A stretch of DNA of 64,000 bases from Bacillota bacterium (GTDB taxonomy: Bacteria; Bacillota; Clostridia; Lachnospirales; Lachnospiraceae): NCBI GenBank assembly GCA_023439125.1, contig JAEXOU010000019.1:62001-126000 (forward strand). The letters run 5' to 3'. Shown here in pieces: positions 35,663-44,765 of the stretch. How positions within the stretch are numbered: position 1 is the stretch's first letter; each line of letters opens with the position of its first letter. The notes below the pieces were generated by a model that ran no database searches, had not been told where the DNA came from, and was given only the letters and a program-made list of their open reading frames with translations. A program made the translations under genes and the position numbers.

Positions 35663-37009
35663 TTAGTAAATGGTATTCTTTTTCCAACGTCCTGTAAAGT
35701 AGAAAAATAGCACCATGGCAAGAGAACCTAAGGAGGCGACTGGACCACCTAATCCAATTCCCGATAATCCCATACCGATTACTTTTCCAAATATTAAAGA
35801 TCCAGGGATACGAAGGAGTAGGGAAGACATCATACTATTCATCAAGGAAAATGTTGTGTGTCCAGCTCCGATAAATAAACCATTTAAGCAGAAGACAAAC
35901 GGGACAATAATGTAGTCAAAGCTAAAAGTTCTCATGTATGTAATTCCACTTTCAATTACGACTGGATTATGGTCAAACAATGAGATAATTGGTCCAGCAA
36001 ATCCTTGTGCAATCCCAAAAATGATGAAGGATATGATAGCAGATATAGTTAGGCCGATATGACAGCATTTCTTTGCTCGGTCCCATTCGTTGGCACCAAT
36101 GTTCTGAGCAGCCATTGTGGATATGGAGTTACTCATGGCAATCGCAGGCATAATCGCAAAACTATTAAATTTTCCAACAACACCAACAGCAGCAGAAGCT
36201 TCCACACCAATTTCATTCACAAGAGTAGTAATTACTAGGAACGATAAGGATACTATACCATTTTGTACAGCACTCGGAAGTCCAATTTTAATAATCTGTG
36301 TGAGTCGATGTGTTTTGATTCGAAATGACTTTAATTTAAAATCAAAGATAAAATTATTTTTCTTTAAATAAATTATGCAAAGAATCATACTCAAGGCTTG
36401 AGAGAATACCGTAGCAATTGCCGCTCCTTGAGCCCCCATATCAAAGATAGCTACTAAAACTAGGTCTAGTACAATATTCGTAAAGCAAGCAATTGTGATA
36501 AACCAGAAGGGACGTTTGGAATCCCCCATTCCACGTAGAATACCACTTAAAGCATTATATCCAAAGATAAATATAATACCAAGACTTGTTACGATTAGAT
36601 AATTTTTGGATTCATCATAAGACTCAGCAGGTGTTTTTAATAGATGTAGAATTGGATCACCGAATATAATCATGATTACTGTCAGAATTACACCTAGCAA
36701 GGCAAGTAGTGTGATTAGGGTAGAGGTTGTTTCTTTTGTTGATTGTTTATCTTTTGCGCCAATAGATTGGGCAATAATAACAGTACCACCAGTACATAAA
36801 CCAATAATAATATTTGTTACGATAAAGGTAACTTGTCCTCCAATATTCACTCCCGACATACTTGCTGTTCCACTAAATTGGCCGACAATTAACATATCAG
36901 CTACATTATACAAGGACTGGATAATGTTTGAGGCTAGAAATGGAAGCGAAAACATGATTAGTTTTTTTAGCACGCTTCCTTTTGCTAAATCATTTTCAAA
37001 TTTGTTCAT
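35663..37009 (-). CDS. MATE-family efflux transporter
   Basis: 448 aa with about twelve hydrophobic segments, typical of cation-coupled multidrug exporters. The N-terminal FSLPFLASNIIQSLYNVADM and the mid-protein SYNALSGILRGMGDS-like block (here YNALSGILRGMGDSKRPFW) are family hallmarks, repeated in the second half (CLNGLFIGAGHT). GGAGAG precedes the ATG. It is convergent with the Bce operon. The substrate cannot be inferred. Confidence 0.92.
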   Translation of the reverse strand: MNKFENDLAKGSVLKKLIMFSLPFLASNIIQSLYNVADMLIVGQFSGTASMSGVNIGGQVTFIVTNIIIGLCTGGTVIIAQSIGAKDKQSTKETTSTLITLLALLGVILTVIMIIFGDPILHLLKTPAESYDESKNYLIVTSLGIIFIFGYNALSGILRGMGDSKRPFWFITIACFTNIVLDLVLVAIFDMGAQGAAIATVFSQALSMILCIIYLKKNNFIFDFKLKSFRIKTHRLTQIIKIGLPSAVQNGIVSLSFLVITTLVNEIGVEASAAVGVVGKFNSFAIMPAIAMSNSISTMAAQNIGANEWDRAKKCCHIGLTISAIISFIIFGIAQGFAGPIISLFDHNPVVIESGITYMRTFSFDYIIVPFVFCLNGLFIGAGHTTFSLMNSMMSSLLLRIPGSLIFGKVIGMGLSGIGLGGPVASLGSLAMVLFFYFTGRWKKNTIY

Positions 37010-37241
37010 ACAACTCTCCTATCATTTTATCTATCCACATATTACATTATTCTGAAAAATAATACAATATCCTACGAAATAAAACTTAAAATTATGAAAG
37101 AGCTTTCACTGGCAAACGTTGTTTTTTGTGGAAAATGTTGAAAAAATATTCGAGTTTTGAAAAAAATTGTGTATTTGTTTACATTTCACAAAAAGTAATT
37201 TTACATACAATAAAAAAAGAACGAAATTTACAAAATAACTG
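37010..37241. other. AT-rich region upstream of ppdK
   Basis: It holds long A runs and the string TTTACATACAATAA near 37200, which also occurs near 850. The only candidate promoter starts at 37242. No ORF is supported. Confidence 0.4.
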
Positions 37242-37270
37242 TTCCCAGTTAGAAAATTGTGTGATATAAT
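37242..37270 (+). promoter_or_regulatory. Promoter of ppdK
   Basis: TTCCCA (37242-37247, weak -35), 17 bp, TATAAT (37265-37270). The leader would be about 90 nt. Confidence 0.5.
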
Positions 37271-37369
37271 CGTAATGGCGACTATGGGTAGCCTACCCAA
37301 ATTAGTTTATTGTACATAGGGATAGGTAATAATAACATGGTCATTATATTTATAGGAGGGAAATATCAC

Positions 37370-39991
37370 ATGGCAAAATGGGTATACATGTTCAAAGAAG
37401 GTAGAGCCGATATGAAAAACCTGCTTGGCGGTAAGGGAGCTAACCTTGCTGAGATGACTAATCTTGGACTACCAATTCCACAGGGCTTTACTGTTACTAC
37501 TGAAGCTTGTACTGATTATTACACAAGCGGTAAAAAAATCACTGAAGAAATTCAGGGACAAATCTTTGATGGACTTAAGAACCTTGAGGAGATTCAAGGA
37601 AAGAAATTTGGTGACACAGAAGATCCATTATTGGTTTCTGTTCGTTCTGGTGCAAGAGCATCCATGCCTGGTATGATGGATACTATTCTTAATTTAGGTT
37701 TAAACGATGTTGCTGTTGAAGGTTTTGCAAAGAAAACAGGAAACCCTAGATTTGCATACGATTCTTATAGAAGATTTATTCAGATGTTCTCCGACGTTGT
37801 TATGGAGATGAGCAAAACTTTCTTCGAAGGTATCTTAGATGAGATCAAAGAAGCAAAGGGCGCTAAATTTGATACTGATTTAACAGCTGAGGACTTAAAA
37901 GAAGTAATTGCAAAATATAAGGCTATTTACAAAGAGAAGATGGGCGAAGAATTCCCACAGGATCCAAAGGTTCAGTTGATGGAAGCTGTTAAAGCAGTAT
38001 TCCGTTCTTGGGACAACCCTCGTGCTATCGTTTACCGTCGTATGAATGATATCCCTGGAGACTGGGGTACTGCAGTTAACGTTCAAGCAATGGTATTTGG
38101 TAACATGGGTAACACATCAGGTACAGGTGTTGCATTTACTCGTAACCCATCCACTGGTGAGAACGGTATCTATGGTGAATACTTAATCAATGCTCAGGGT
38201 GAAGATGTTGTTGCTGGTATTAGAACACCACAGCCTATCACTAAGTTAGAACAAGATCTTCCAGAATGCTATAAGCAGTTCATGGAAATCGCTCATAAAT
38301 TAGAAGATCACTACAAAGATATGCAAGATATGGAGTTCACAATTCAGGAAGGCAAACTTTACTTCTTACAGACACGTAACGGTAAGAGAACTGCTCCAGC
38401 AGCAATCAAGATCGCATGTGATTTAGTAGATGAAGGTAAGATTACTCCAGAGCAAGCAGTTCTTCGTATTGAAGCAAAATCTCTTGATCAATTATTACAT
38501 CCAACATTTGATACAGCTGCATTAAAGGCTGGTAAAGTAATTGGTTCTGCTCTTCCAGCATCTCCTGGTGCTGCAGCTGGTAAAGTATATTTTACAGCTG
38601 ATGAAGCAAAAGCAGCTCATGAGAAGGGTGAAAGAGTTATCTTAGTTCGTCTTGAGACAAGCCCAGAAGATATCGAAGGTATGCATGCAGCTGAAGGTAT
38701 CTTAACTGTACGTGGTGGTATGACATCTCACGCAGCTGTAGTAGCTCGTGGTATGGGTACTGCTTGTGTATCTGGTTGTGGTGAAATCAAGATTAATGAA
38801 GAAGCAAAAGTATTTGAACTTGGCGGAGAAAAGATCGTTGAGGGAGATTACATTTCATTAGATGGTTCTACTGGCAAGATTTATCTTGGAGATATTAAGA
38901 CTGTAGAAGCTTCTGTAAGCGGATATTTCGGACGTATTATGGAATGGGCAGATCAGTTTAGAACACTTAAAGTTAGAACAAATGCAGATACTCCAACAGA
39001 TACAGCAAACGCTGTTAAGTTAGGAGCAGAAGGTATCGGCCTTTGCCGTACAGAGCATATGTTCTTCGAGCCAGAAAGAATTCCAAAGATTCGTAAGATG
39101 ATTTTAAGTAAGACAGTAGAAGGAAGAGAAGCTGCTCTTGCTGAATTAATTGAATTCCAGAAGGCAGACTTTAAGGGAATGTATGAAGCTTTAGAGGGAA
39201 GACCAATGACAGTTCGTTACTTAGATCCACCTCTACATGAGTTCGTACCTACAGATCCAGAAGATATCGCAGCTTTAGCAAAAGACATGAATCTTACTGT
39301 AGAAGAAGTAAAAGCTACTTGTGATTCCTTACATGAGTTCAACCCTATGATGGGTCATAGAGGATGTCGTCTTGCTGTTACTTACCCAGAAATCGCTAAG
39401 ATGCAGACACGTGCCGTTATGGAAGCTGCTATTGAAGTAAAAGCTGAAAAAGGTTATGATATCGTACCAGAAATCATGATCCCATTAGTTGGTGAGAAGA
39501 AAGAGTTAAAATTCGTTAAAGATATCGTTGTTGAGACAGCAGAAGCTGTTAAGAAAGAAAAGAATTCTGATATCCAGTACCACATCGGTACTATGATTGA
39601 GATTCCTCGTGCAGCATTACTTGCTGACGAAGTTGCTGAAGAAGCTGAATTCTTCTCCTTCGGAACAAACGACTTAACTCAGATGACATTTGGTTTCTCT
39701 CGTGATGATGCTGGTAAGTTCTTAGATGCTTACTACAAGAGCAAGATTTACGAATCTGATCCATTTGCAAGACTTGATCAGAACGGTGTTGGCCAGTTAG
39801 TTAAGATGGCTGTAGAAAAAGGTAGAAAAACTCGTCCAAACATTAAGTTAGGTATCTGTGGTGAGCACGGTGGAGATCCATCTTCCGTAGAATTCTGCCA
39901 CAAAGTTGGTTTAACTTATGTTTCTTGTTCACCTTTCCGTGTGCCAATCGCAAGATTAGCAGCAGCTCAGGCAGCATTAAATAATAAGTAG
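37370..39991 (+). CDS. ppdK: Pyruvate, phosphate dikinase
   Basis: 873 aa, the standard length. It interconverts PEP, AMP and PPi with pyruvate, ATP and Pi; in clostridia it often works in glycolysis. N-terminal ATP-grasp part (GGKGANLAEM, VSVRSGARASMPGMMDT), catalytic phospho-His in GGMTSHAAVVARGMG near residue 455, and C-terminal PEP/pyruvate barrel (GICGEHGGDPSS). The frame opens 20 codons earlier, but AGGAGGG at 37354-37360 points to ATG 37370 and the canonical MAKWVYMFKEG. Its codon use (many CTT, GGT, CGT and C-ending codons) differs from the neighbours and suggests very high expression. Confidence 0.98.
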   Translation: MAKWVYMFKEGRADMKNLLGGKGANLAEMTNLGLPIPQGFTVTTEACTDYYTSGKKITEEIQGQIFDGLKNLEEIQGKKFGDTEDPLLVSVRSGARASMPGMMDTILNLGLNDVAVEGFAKKTGNPRFAYDSYRRFIQMFSDVVMEMSKTFFEGILDEIKEAKGAKFDTDLTAEDLKEVIAKYKAIYKEKMGEEFPQDPKVQLMEAVKAVFRSWDNPRAIVYRRMNDIPGDWGTAVNVQAMVFGNMGNTSGTGVAFTRNPSTGENGIYGEYLINAQGEDVVAGIRTPQPITKLEQDLPECYKQFMEIAHKLEDHYKDMQDMEFTIQEGKLYFLQTRNGKRTAPAAIKIACDLVDEGKITPEQAVLRIEAKSLDQLLHPTFDTAALKAGKVIGSALPASPGAAAGKVYFTADEAKAAHEKGERVILVRLETSPEDIEGMHAAEGILTVRGGMTSHAAVVARGMGTACVSGCGEIKINEEAKVFELGGEKIVEGDYISLDGSTGKIYLGDIKTVEASVSGYFGRIMEWADQFRTLKVRTNADTPTDTANAVKLGAEGIGLCRTEHMFFEPERIPKIRKMILSKTVEGREAALAELIEFQKADFKGMYEALEGRPMTVRYLDPPLHEFVPTDPEDIAALAKDMNLTVEEVKATCDSLHEFNPMMGHRGCRLAVTYPEIAKMQTRAVMEAAIEVKAEKGYDIVPEIMIPLVGEKKELKFVKDIVVETAEAVKKEKNSDIQYHIGTMIEIPRAALLADEVAEEAEFFSFGTNDLTQMTFGFSRDDAGKFLDAYYKSKIYESDPFARLDQNGVGQLVKMAVEKGRKTRPNIKLGICGEHGGDPSSVEFCHKVGLTYVSCSPFRVPIARLAAAQAALNNK

Positions 39992-40035
39992 TGCAATCCT
40001 CGGAGTAATGGTTACTCAAACTAAGTAAAATAATG

Positions 40036-40079
40036 AAATCTCCTTTTGAAACTTAATGGTTTTGGGAGGAGATTTTTTT
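40036..40079 (+). terminator. Rho-independent terminator after ppdK
   Basis: AAATCTCCTTTTGAAAC (40036-40052) pairs through its whole length, with G-T wobbles, with 40059-40075, then a T-run. Confidence 0.88.
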
Positions 40080-40244
40080 GTGGTGAAAAGGGGTTGTTTA
40101 TGGTACAATTATGCCGCAATGGTTTTGATGTGAAAACTAATGCTTATTAATTTGAATGGTGGATTATCAATTGAGATTCATATATAAGAATTAATAAACA
40201 TCAATCAAAGGTAGAAGCAATTTTGAGAGATTGGGGGATTTAAG

Positions 40245-40940
40245 TTGATTATTAAATGGTTTCCACGTTCATGGATTCAAATAAAAACATCTGAGCACAT
40301 TATTTACATTGACCCATCATATATGAGCACTTATTTTAAAAAGTATAACAAAAAGGTAATTTTTTCGGAATTGGAAGATGATGCTTTACCTGAAGAATTG
40401 GAAAAGGGAGATTTAATTTTAATTTCTCATATTCATAAAGACCATTGTAAAGAAGTTACGATTAATCGATTAAGCGACAAAAACACAATGATTTTAACCC
40501 CAAAGAGATATAAAAAAGAGATGAGTGATAACATAAGAATAATTGCTCCAGAAAGTAAGTATCAATTTAGCAATATTTCAGTTGAGACTGTAAATGCATA
40601 TAATACTAGTGACGGAGCTTCTATTAGGAAGGTACATAAACTTGGAGAGTGTGTAGGATTCATAATTACGATTGATAACAAAAGAATTTACTTTTCAGGA
40701 GATACAGACTTTATCCCCGATATGAAAGATATCAGTAACATTGATATAGCTATTATTCCTATAGGTGGAATATTTACAATGAATATAAACGAGGCAATTG
40801 ATGCAATGCTTTCTATAAAGCCTAAAATCGTAATACCTGTTCATCATTTAAAAGAGAATCCCCTAGAGTTTAAGGTGAAATTAGAAAAAAAGGGTATTGA
40901 TGTATTGGTATTAGATATAGGAGAAGAAAAAGAACTATAA
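40245..40940 (+). CDS. MBL-fold metallo-hydrolase
   Basis: 231 aa. Metallo-beta-lactamase fold, UlaG-like group. The HxHxDH metal motif is SHIHKDHC near residue 66, later ligands in YFSGDTDF and IPVHHLKEN. The N-terminus starts with a short strand motif IKWFPRSWIQIKT as in UlaG-like proteins. The start is TTG at 40245 with GGGGGA upstream; no better ATG fits. The substrate is unknown. Stand-alone gene after a 165-bp gap with no other features. Confidence 0.85.
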   Translation: MIIKWFPRSWIQIKTSEHIIYIDPSYMSTYFKKYNKKVIFSELEDDALPEELEKGDLILISHIHKDHCKEVTINRLSDKNTMILTPKRYKKEMSDNIRIIAPESKYQFSNISVETVNAYNTSDGASIRKVHKLGECVGFIITIDNKRIYFSGDTDFIPDMKDISNIDIAIIPIGGIFTMNINEAIDAMLSIKPKIVIPVHHLKENPLEFKVKLEKKGIDVLVLDIGEEKEL

Positions 40941-41010
40941 AATAAAAAGTGGATGTGATTAGTGAGGCTTTTGCCTGAAATATCAAGATTAAGAAAGAGG
41001 TACATATCTG

Positions 41011-41901
41011 ATGAAAAAAATATCAGTGTATCACTATGATGCTTTTAGTGATACACCAAATAAAGGTAATCCTGCTGGTGTTGTGATAGGTGAGGAATAC
41101 TTAACTGATAAGCAAATGCAAGAGATTGCTAATAAGGTTGGGTTTAACGAAACAGCATTTGTCGTCAAATCGCAGAAGGCTAATTTGGGGATAAGGTTTT
41201 TTACGCCTGGACATGAAATGAACTTATGTGGTCATGCAACAGTTGCCACGTTATTTTGTTTAAAATCAAGAGGTATGCTAGGTGATATGAATTCATTGAC
41301 CATTGAAACAAAAGCAGGCATTATTCCGATTGATCTTATTGGACAAGAAAAAAATATAAGAGTATTGATGGGACAGAATACACCACAATTTAAATCATAC
41401 CAAGGCGAACTAGAGAAGATAGCTGATTTATTGGGAATAGGTGTGGATGACATTAATTTATCATTTCCTGTAATGTATGGAAGCACTGGAACATGGACAT
41501 TGCTTGTACCCATTGCTAAATTAAGTACTTTTTCGCGTATGGTACCAAAGAATGAGTTGTTTCCATCATTTTTAGATGATATTCCAACGTCTTCTATTCA
41601 TCCATTTTGCTTGGAGACGATGAAACCTTATGCGCATATGCATTCAAGGCATTTTTCTTCTCCTTATTCGGGCACTATAGAAGACCCAGTTACCGGAACT
41701 GCATCAGGAGTGATGGGAGCATATTATGTAACATATATAAGTCCCGGTACAGATAAATTAGAATTAATTATGGAACAAGGACAGGAAATTAACAGAGATG
41801 GAGAAGTATCTGTTAGTGTCAATAAACAAGGGCTGAAAATAGAGGTTAAAATATCGGGAACAGCTGTTTATGTTAAGGATATGATTATTGAATGTAATTG
41901 A
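41011..41901 (+). CDS. PhzF-family isomerase
   Basis: 296 aa. PhzF-fold proteins of diaminopimelate-epimerase shape; most are of unknown substrate and few take part in phenazine synthesis. Family marks: YDAFSDTPNKGNPAGVV at the start, catalytic Glu in FNETAFV, FFTPGHEMNLCGHATVA, and EDPVTGTASGVMGAYY near the end. No phenazine genes lie nearby, so the phenazine name should not be taken literally. Confidence 0.9.
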   Translation: MKKISVYHYDAFSDTPNKGNPAGVVIGEEYLTDKQMQEIANKVGFNETAFVVKSQKANLGIRFFTPGHEMNLCGHATVATLFCLKSRGMLGDMNSLTIETKAGIIPIDLIGQEKNIRVLMGQNTPQFKSYQGELEKIADLLGIGVDDINLSFPVMYGSTGTWTLLVPIAKLSTFSRMVPKNELFPSFLDDIPTSSIHPFCLETMKPYAHMHSRHFSSPYSGTIEDPVTGTASGVMGAYYVTYISPGTDKLELIMEQGQEINRDGEVSVSVNKQGLKIEVKISGTAVYVKDMIIECN

Positions 41902-41916
41902 ATATATGATGTTTAT

Positions 41917-41937
41917 GGTTAGAGGAGGGGATTTTTT
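41917..41937 (+). repeat. Solo terminator 3' arm (direct repeat with 42647-42666)
   Basis: GGTTAGAGGAGGGG followed by ATTTTTT is nearly the same as the 3' arm and T-run of the terminator at 42628-42666, but no complementary 5' arm precedes it. The two copies flank the orphan gene 41971-42597. Confidence 0.7.
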
Positions 41938-41970
41938 AGTGCGCAAAAGTGGGAGAACTTCATGTAGGGT

Positions 41971-42597
41971 ATGGAGTTATGGAGGATTGGATTGATTGGG
42001 ACAGGTGATATAGTGTTTGAAGAGGGATTTCCATATGAATTACAGAATAAAGTTCATAAAGTATTAGGAAAAATGAGTTTAAAAACATGCAATAACATAT
42101 CATGTGGTGTCTCTAAGGATTGTACAAATGAAGAATACTTTTTAATAGATGGTAGTACTGTGTCTTTTTCTTATAGGGTACATTTTATAGATGATGAAAA
42201 GATATATAATGAGTTGGAAGATGAGGAGAGATTCATATACAGTTGTATTTTTAGCAGAAGTTGTGACGGATATGTTAGACAAACACACCTAAGGAAAATA
42301 TTAGTAGATGGTTTTCCACAGTGGTGTATGCCATACATATTAAAATTGTCTTCAGAATATGTTGTAGAAATTATTGATGATATTTATGAGTATATGGAAA
42401 CAAGAGATAATACATTGTTTCAAGTATTCTGTGAAAACAATTCTCATATGTTTAGATATTCATATTCGAGAATGGTGAGTTATTGGAATGAATATTATAG
42501 GTATAATTGTTATAAGCTTCATGATTATGTAGGATACAGATTATATAAGCAATGTTTTGGGTACAGTTGTAAGAATAAAAGAAATTGGTTATTATAA
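41971..42597 (+). CDS. Uncharacterised protein, Tyr/Cys-rich
   Basis: 208 aa if begun at ATG 41971. I do not recognise a family. No signal peptide or membrane segment; nine cysteines and many Tyr, especially in the last 60 residues (YYRYNCYKLHDYVGYRLY). The start is unsure: ATG 41971 has no ribosome site, whereas TTG 41992 follows GGAGG (41981-41985) by 6 bp. The gene is flanked by a duplicated terminator arm and followed by transposase debris, suggesting recent arrival. An immunity or phage-type protein is possible, but nothing specific supports it. Confidence 0.55.
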   Translation: MELWRIGLIGTGDIVFEEGFPYELQNKVHKVLGKMSLKTCNNISCGVSKDCTNEEYFLIDGSTVSFSYRVHFIDDEKIYNELEDEERFIYSCIFSRSCDGYVRQTHLRKILVDGFPQWCMPYILKLSSEYVVEIIDDIYEYMETRDNTLFQVFCENNSHMFRYSYSRMVSYWNEYYRYNCYKLHDYVGYRLYKQCFGYSCKNKRNWLL

Positions 42598-42627
42598 ATT
42601 TCTAGGACACTTTTTATTTGTCGGAAT

Positions 42628-42666
42628 CCCCTCCTCAAGTCGTAAAGGTTAGAGGAGGGGGTTTTT
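42628..42666 (+). terminator. Rho-independent terminator after the orphan gene
   Basis: CCCCTCCTC (42628-42636) pairs perfectly with GAGGAGGGG (42652-42660), followed by G and five Ts. Confidence 0.88.
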
Positions 42667-42668
42667 GG

Positions 42669-42806
42669 TTCTAAGTCAAATGTTGAGGCATGTAAAATAC
42701 GAGTATGAAAGCGATCAAAGTTTCGAATACCATAAGAGATTCCTTTTAATACTTTGATCTTGTTATAAAACCTTCCGTTGTTCCGTTTGTCAAACCATAC
42801 TTACAT
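42669..42806 (-). pseudogene. Transposase C-terminal relic (ISL3-like)
   Basis: Read on the minus strand, bases from about 42806 down give KYGLTNGTTEGF, then a one-base frame change and YNKIKVLKGISYGIRNFDRF, then HTRILHASTFDL. The NGxxEGxNxKIKVLKRxSYGxRNF pattern is the end of ISL3-family transposases. Only about 45 codons remain, with a frameshift and no start. I could not define insertion ends. It fills most of the 320-bp gap after the orphan gene. Confidence 0.75.
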
Positions 42807-42932
42807 ATATGTTTTGCGTTTGGGGAGTATCAGAGTATGTCTTTTTATGCTATATTGTAAATGGGAACTTGATTTGAATTTTATTGTGTAGAGTATGTAC
42901 AATAAAGAGGTTATCAGAAAGTGAGGGAAACT

Positions 42933-43343
42933 ATGTATCAAGAAGAGTTAGCTAAATTGAAATGTATAAAGCAGGAATACAATGAGATGTTACCGAATCC
43001 AGTAGAAGAAAGTGAAGTTCATGCATTATCAATAAAGTTTAAGGATGAATTTGGTACAGTGTTACCAATAGATTATTATGAATTCTTAAAGCAATGCGAT
43101 GGAGTAGAATTTAATGGGTGTATTATATATGGTTCCAAAGATTTACTGGAATGCCAATTAGACTATGAATATATTACTGATAAATATATTGTTTTTGCTG
43201 AATATGATATAGGCTGGTTTTGCATGAATAAGATGGATAGAGGATTCTATGAGTTGGATAAACCTTCCGGAAGCAAAATGCGTAGTTTTGAATCTATGGA
43301 GAATATGATTAAATATGTATTGCAATTATCCGTTGAGTTGTGA
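42933..43343 (+). CDS. SMI1/KNR4 (SUKH)-family protein
   Basis: 136 aa from ATG 42933. The SUKH pattern is clear: IKFKDEFGTVLPIDYYEFL near residue 35, QCDGVEFNG, the central IVFAEYDIGWFCMN and a final MENMIKYVLQL helix. SUKH proteins are often immunity proteins for contact-dependent or polymorphic toxins, but many stand alone. No toxin gene is next to it. A GTG at 42921 is in frame; GAGGG at 42923-42927 is better placed for ATG 42933. It lies beside transposase and acetyltransferase fragments. Confidence 0.8.
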   Translation: MYQEELAKLKCIKQEYNEMLPNPVEESEVHALSIKFKDEFGTVLPIDYYEFLKQCDGVEFNGCIIYGSKDLLECQLDYEYITDKYIVFAEYDIGWFCMNKMDRGFYELDKPSGSKMRSFESMENMIKYVLQLSVEL

Positions 43344-43408
43344 TGATAGGGCTAACTTGAAATAGTACTGGATTTTGGTACAAGAATCGGGATTGGGAGA
43401 AGTATGAT

Positions 43409-43699
43409 ATGGCAAGGTTATTTAGTAAGAAACAAACGAAAGAAAAGTTTGGTTTTGTTGGAAATAGACAACATATACGTACTGTGGGGGAAATGTTAAC
43501 AGTCAACAAGGAAGAGGCTGATCTGGCATTTAAGCGATACAAAAAAGAAATTATAGATGATTTATTATTGGGTAATGGCTTCTACAAATATAAGTCGAAT
43601 GCATATGTGAGATTAAATAACACTTGCTGGATATTTGGAGCATCCGTTACTGGAGTTGCCCGGTGTGAAAGCTGCACAATTGAATCCGGTTGGTGTTAG
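43409..43699 (+). pseudogene. Truncated DUF4304-like ORF joined to foreign sequence
   Basis: The first ~72 residues (VNKEEADLAFKRYKKEIIDD, then LLLGNGFYKYKSNAYVRLNN) look like the start of a DUF4304-type protein, with GGGAGAAG ahead of the ATG. After about 43630 the DNA is that of an Eis-like acetyltransferase in another frame, and this ORF ends in an out-of-frame tail (WIFGASVTGVARCESC). It is therefore probably a broken gene. The DUF4304 match is tentative. Confidence 0.5.
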
Positions 43700-44603
43700 A
43701 AAAGAGTACAGAAGAAAAGGGATAGCAGGGAAGTGTTCAGATTTTTTATGTAATTACTTAAAGGAGAACGGATATTCCTTTGTTTTGGTTTGTGGTGTGC
43801 CGTTTTTATATCCGCAGATAGGTTATCATCGGGTATTTTCCTTCAGCAAAGCTGAATTCAACTTGCCTTTAAAGTTTGATTCCTCTAACGATATTTTGCT
43901 TAAAAAAGCAGATATGGATACCATTGGTAATATTCTGAATATATATAGAAATGCGAACAAGGGAAATCTTTTTGCAATGAAGCATTCTGAGGTATGGCTT
44001 GAACGTAAATTTTTCTTTAAAAAGTTCAAGATTAAGGATTTTGCACCACAAGTACCATTAGGGGCAATTGATGTAAACAGAGTATATTTTGCAATGAAGA
44101 AAGATGCCTATGTGGGGTACTTCTTACTGAATCAAGCAGATACGGAGGAAGTAAACATGGAAGAGTTATTTGCGATTGATGATAGCATGGTCAGTACCAT
44201 ATTGAACGAGGTACAGTTGCTATTTGGAACAAAGAAGATATCAGTTCATCATTGCAGTGTAGGTAGTTCAGTTTATGAAGCTGCTACTAAATACGGACAA
44301 ATACTATCATTTGACAGTGATCTTTTTATGAAAATACTAGATACAAAGAAACTTTTGCGTGGAATGAAGCATGTATTTGAAAAACGTCTCAATGAGACAA
44401 TCAGCGACTTAGATTTAGATAGAATTGGCAAGATGCTGGACGGATTAAGCGAAGAGCAAAAGACAAGTTTATTCGCGGGTAAATGCTTATATAAAGACGT
44501 GATGGATAAAATGGCAATGAACATTAGTGAATCTGACTTAAATATATTGGAGAATCTTTTTCCTAAGCATAACCCTTATTTACCGGAGCCGGATATGAAT
44601 TAA
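43617..44603 (+). pseudogene. Eis-like GNAT acetyltransferase lacking its N-terminus
   Basis: The open frame begins after a stop at 43614 and has no ATG or ribosome site; TTG 43635 is the first possible start, giving 322 aa. Residues from LNPVGVRKEYRRKGIAGKCS carry the acetyl-CoA loop (V-x-x-x-YRRKGIAG), then FLYPQIGYHRVFSF, a second GNAT-like half and an SCP2-like tail. Eis-type proteins are about 390-400 aa, so some 70 residues before the acetyl-CoA loop are missing. The junction near 43630 joins it to the truncated ORF at 43409. It may be dead or expressed as a fragment. Confidence 0.7.
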
Positions 44604-44765
44604 TATTGAGGCATGAACGTTATGATACCGTTTAGGAAATGTCTTTATGTATCAACATTCAATTCATTAGTTGGGAAAACGAAATAAGCCCTTTGATCAA
44701 TCTATGGAAACGTTTTATAGAAAAGTTCTGTGAAGAGATATTTGAAATTTGTGAGGTGTGAATAA

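Noticed and set aside
35715..37055. Plus-strand ORFs opposite the MATE gene
   Set aside because: They are antisense shadows with no ribosome sites; the minus-strand frame has clear family motifs.
37310..37369. Twenty extra N-terminal residues on PpdK
   Set aside because: AGGAGGG at 37354-37360 is correctly spaced for ATG 37370, which gives the canonical N-terminus.
41011..41901. A phenazine biosynthesis role
   Set aside because: Only the family name suggests it; no phenazine pathway gene is present.
41939..41997. Short ORF from GTG 41939 after AGAGGAGGGG
   Set aside because: Only 18 codons, no family features; the purine-rich string is better explained as a duplicated terminator arm.
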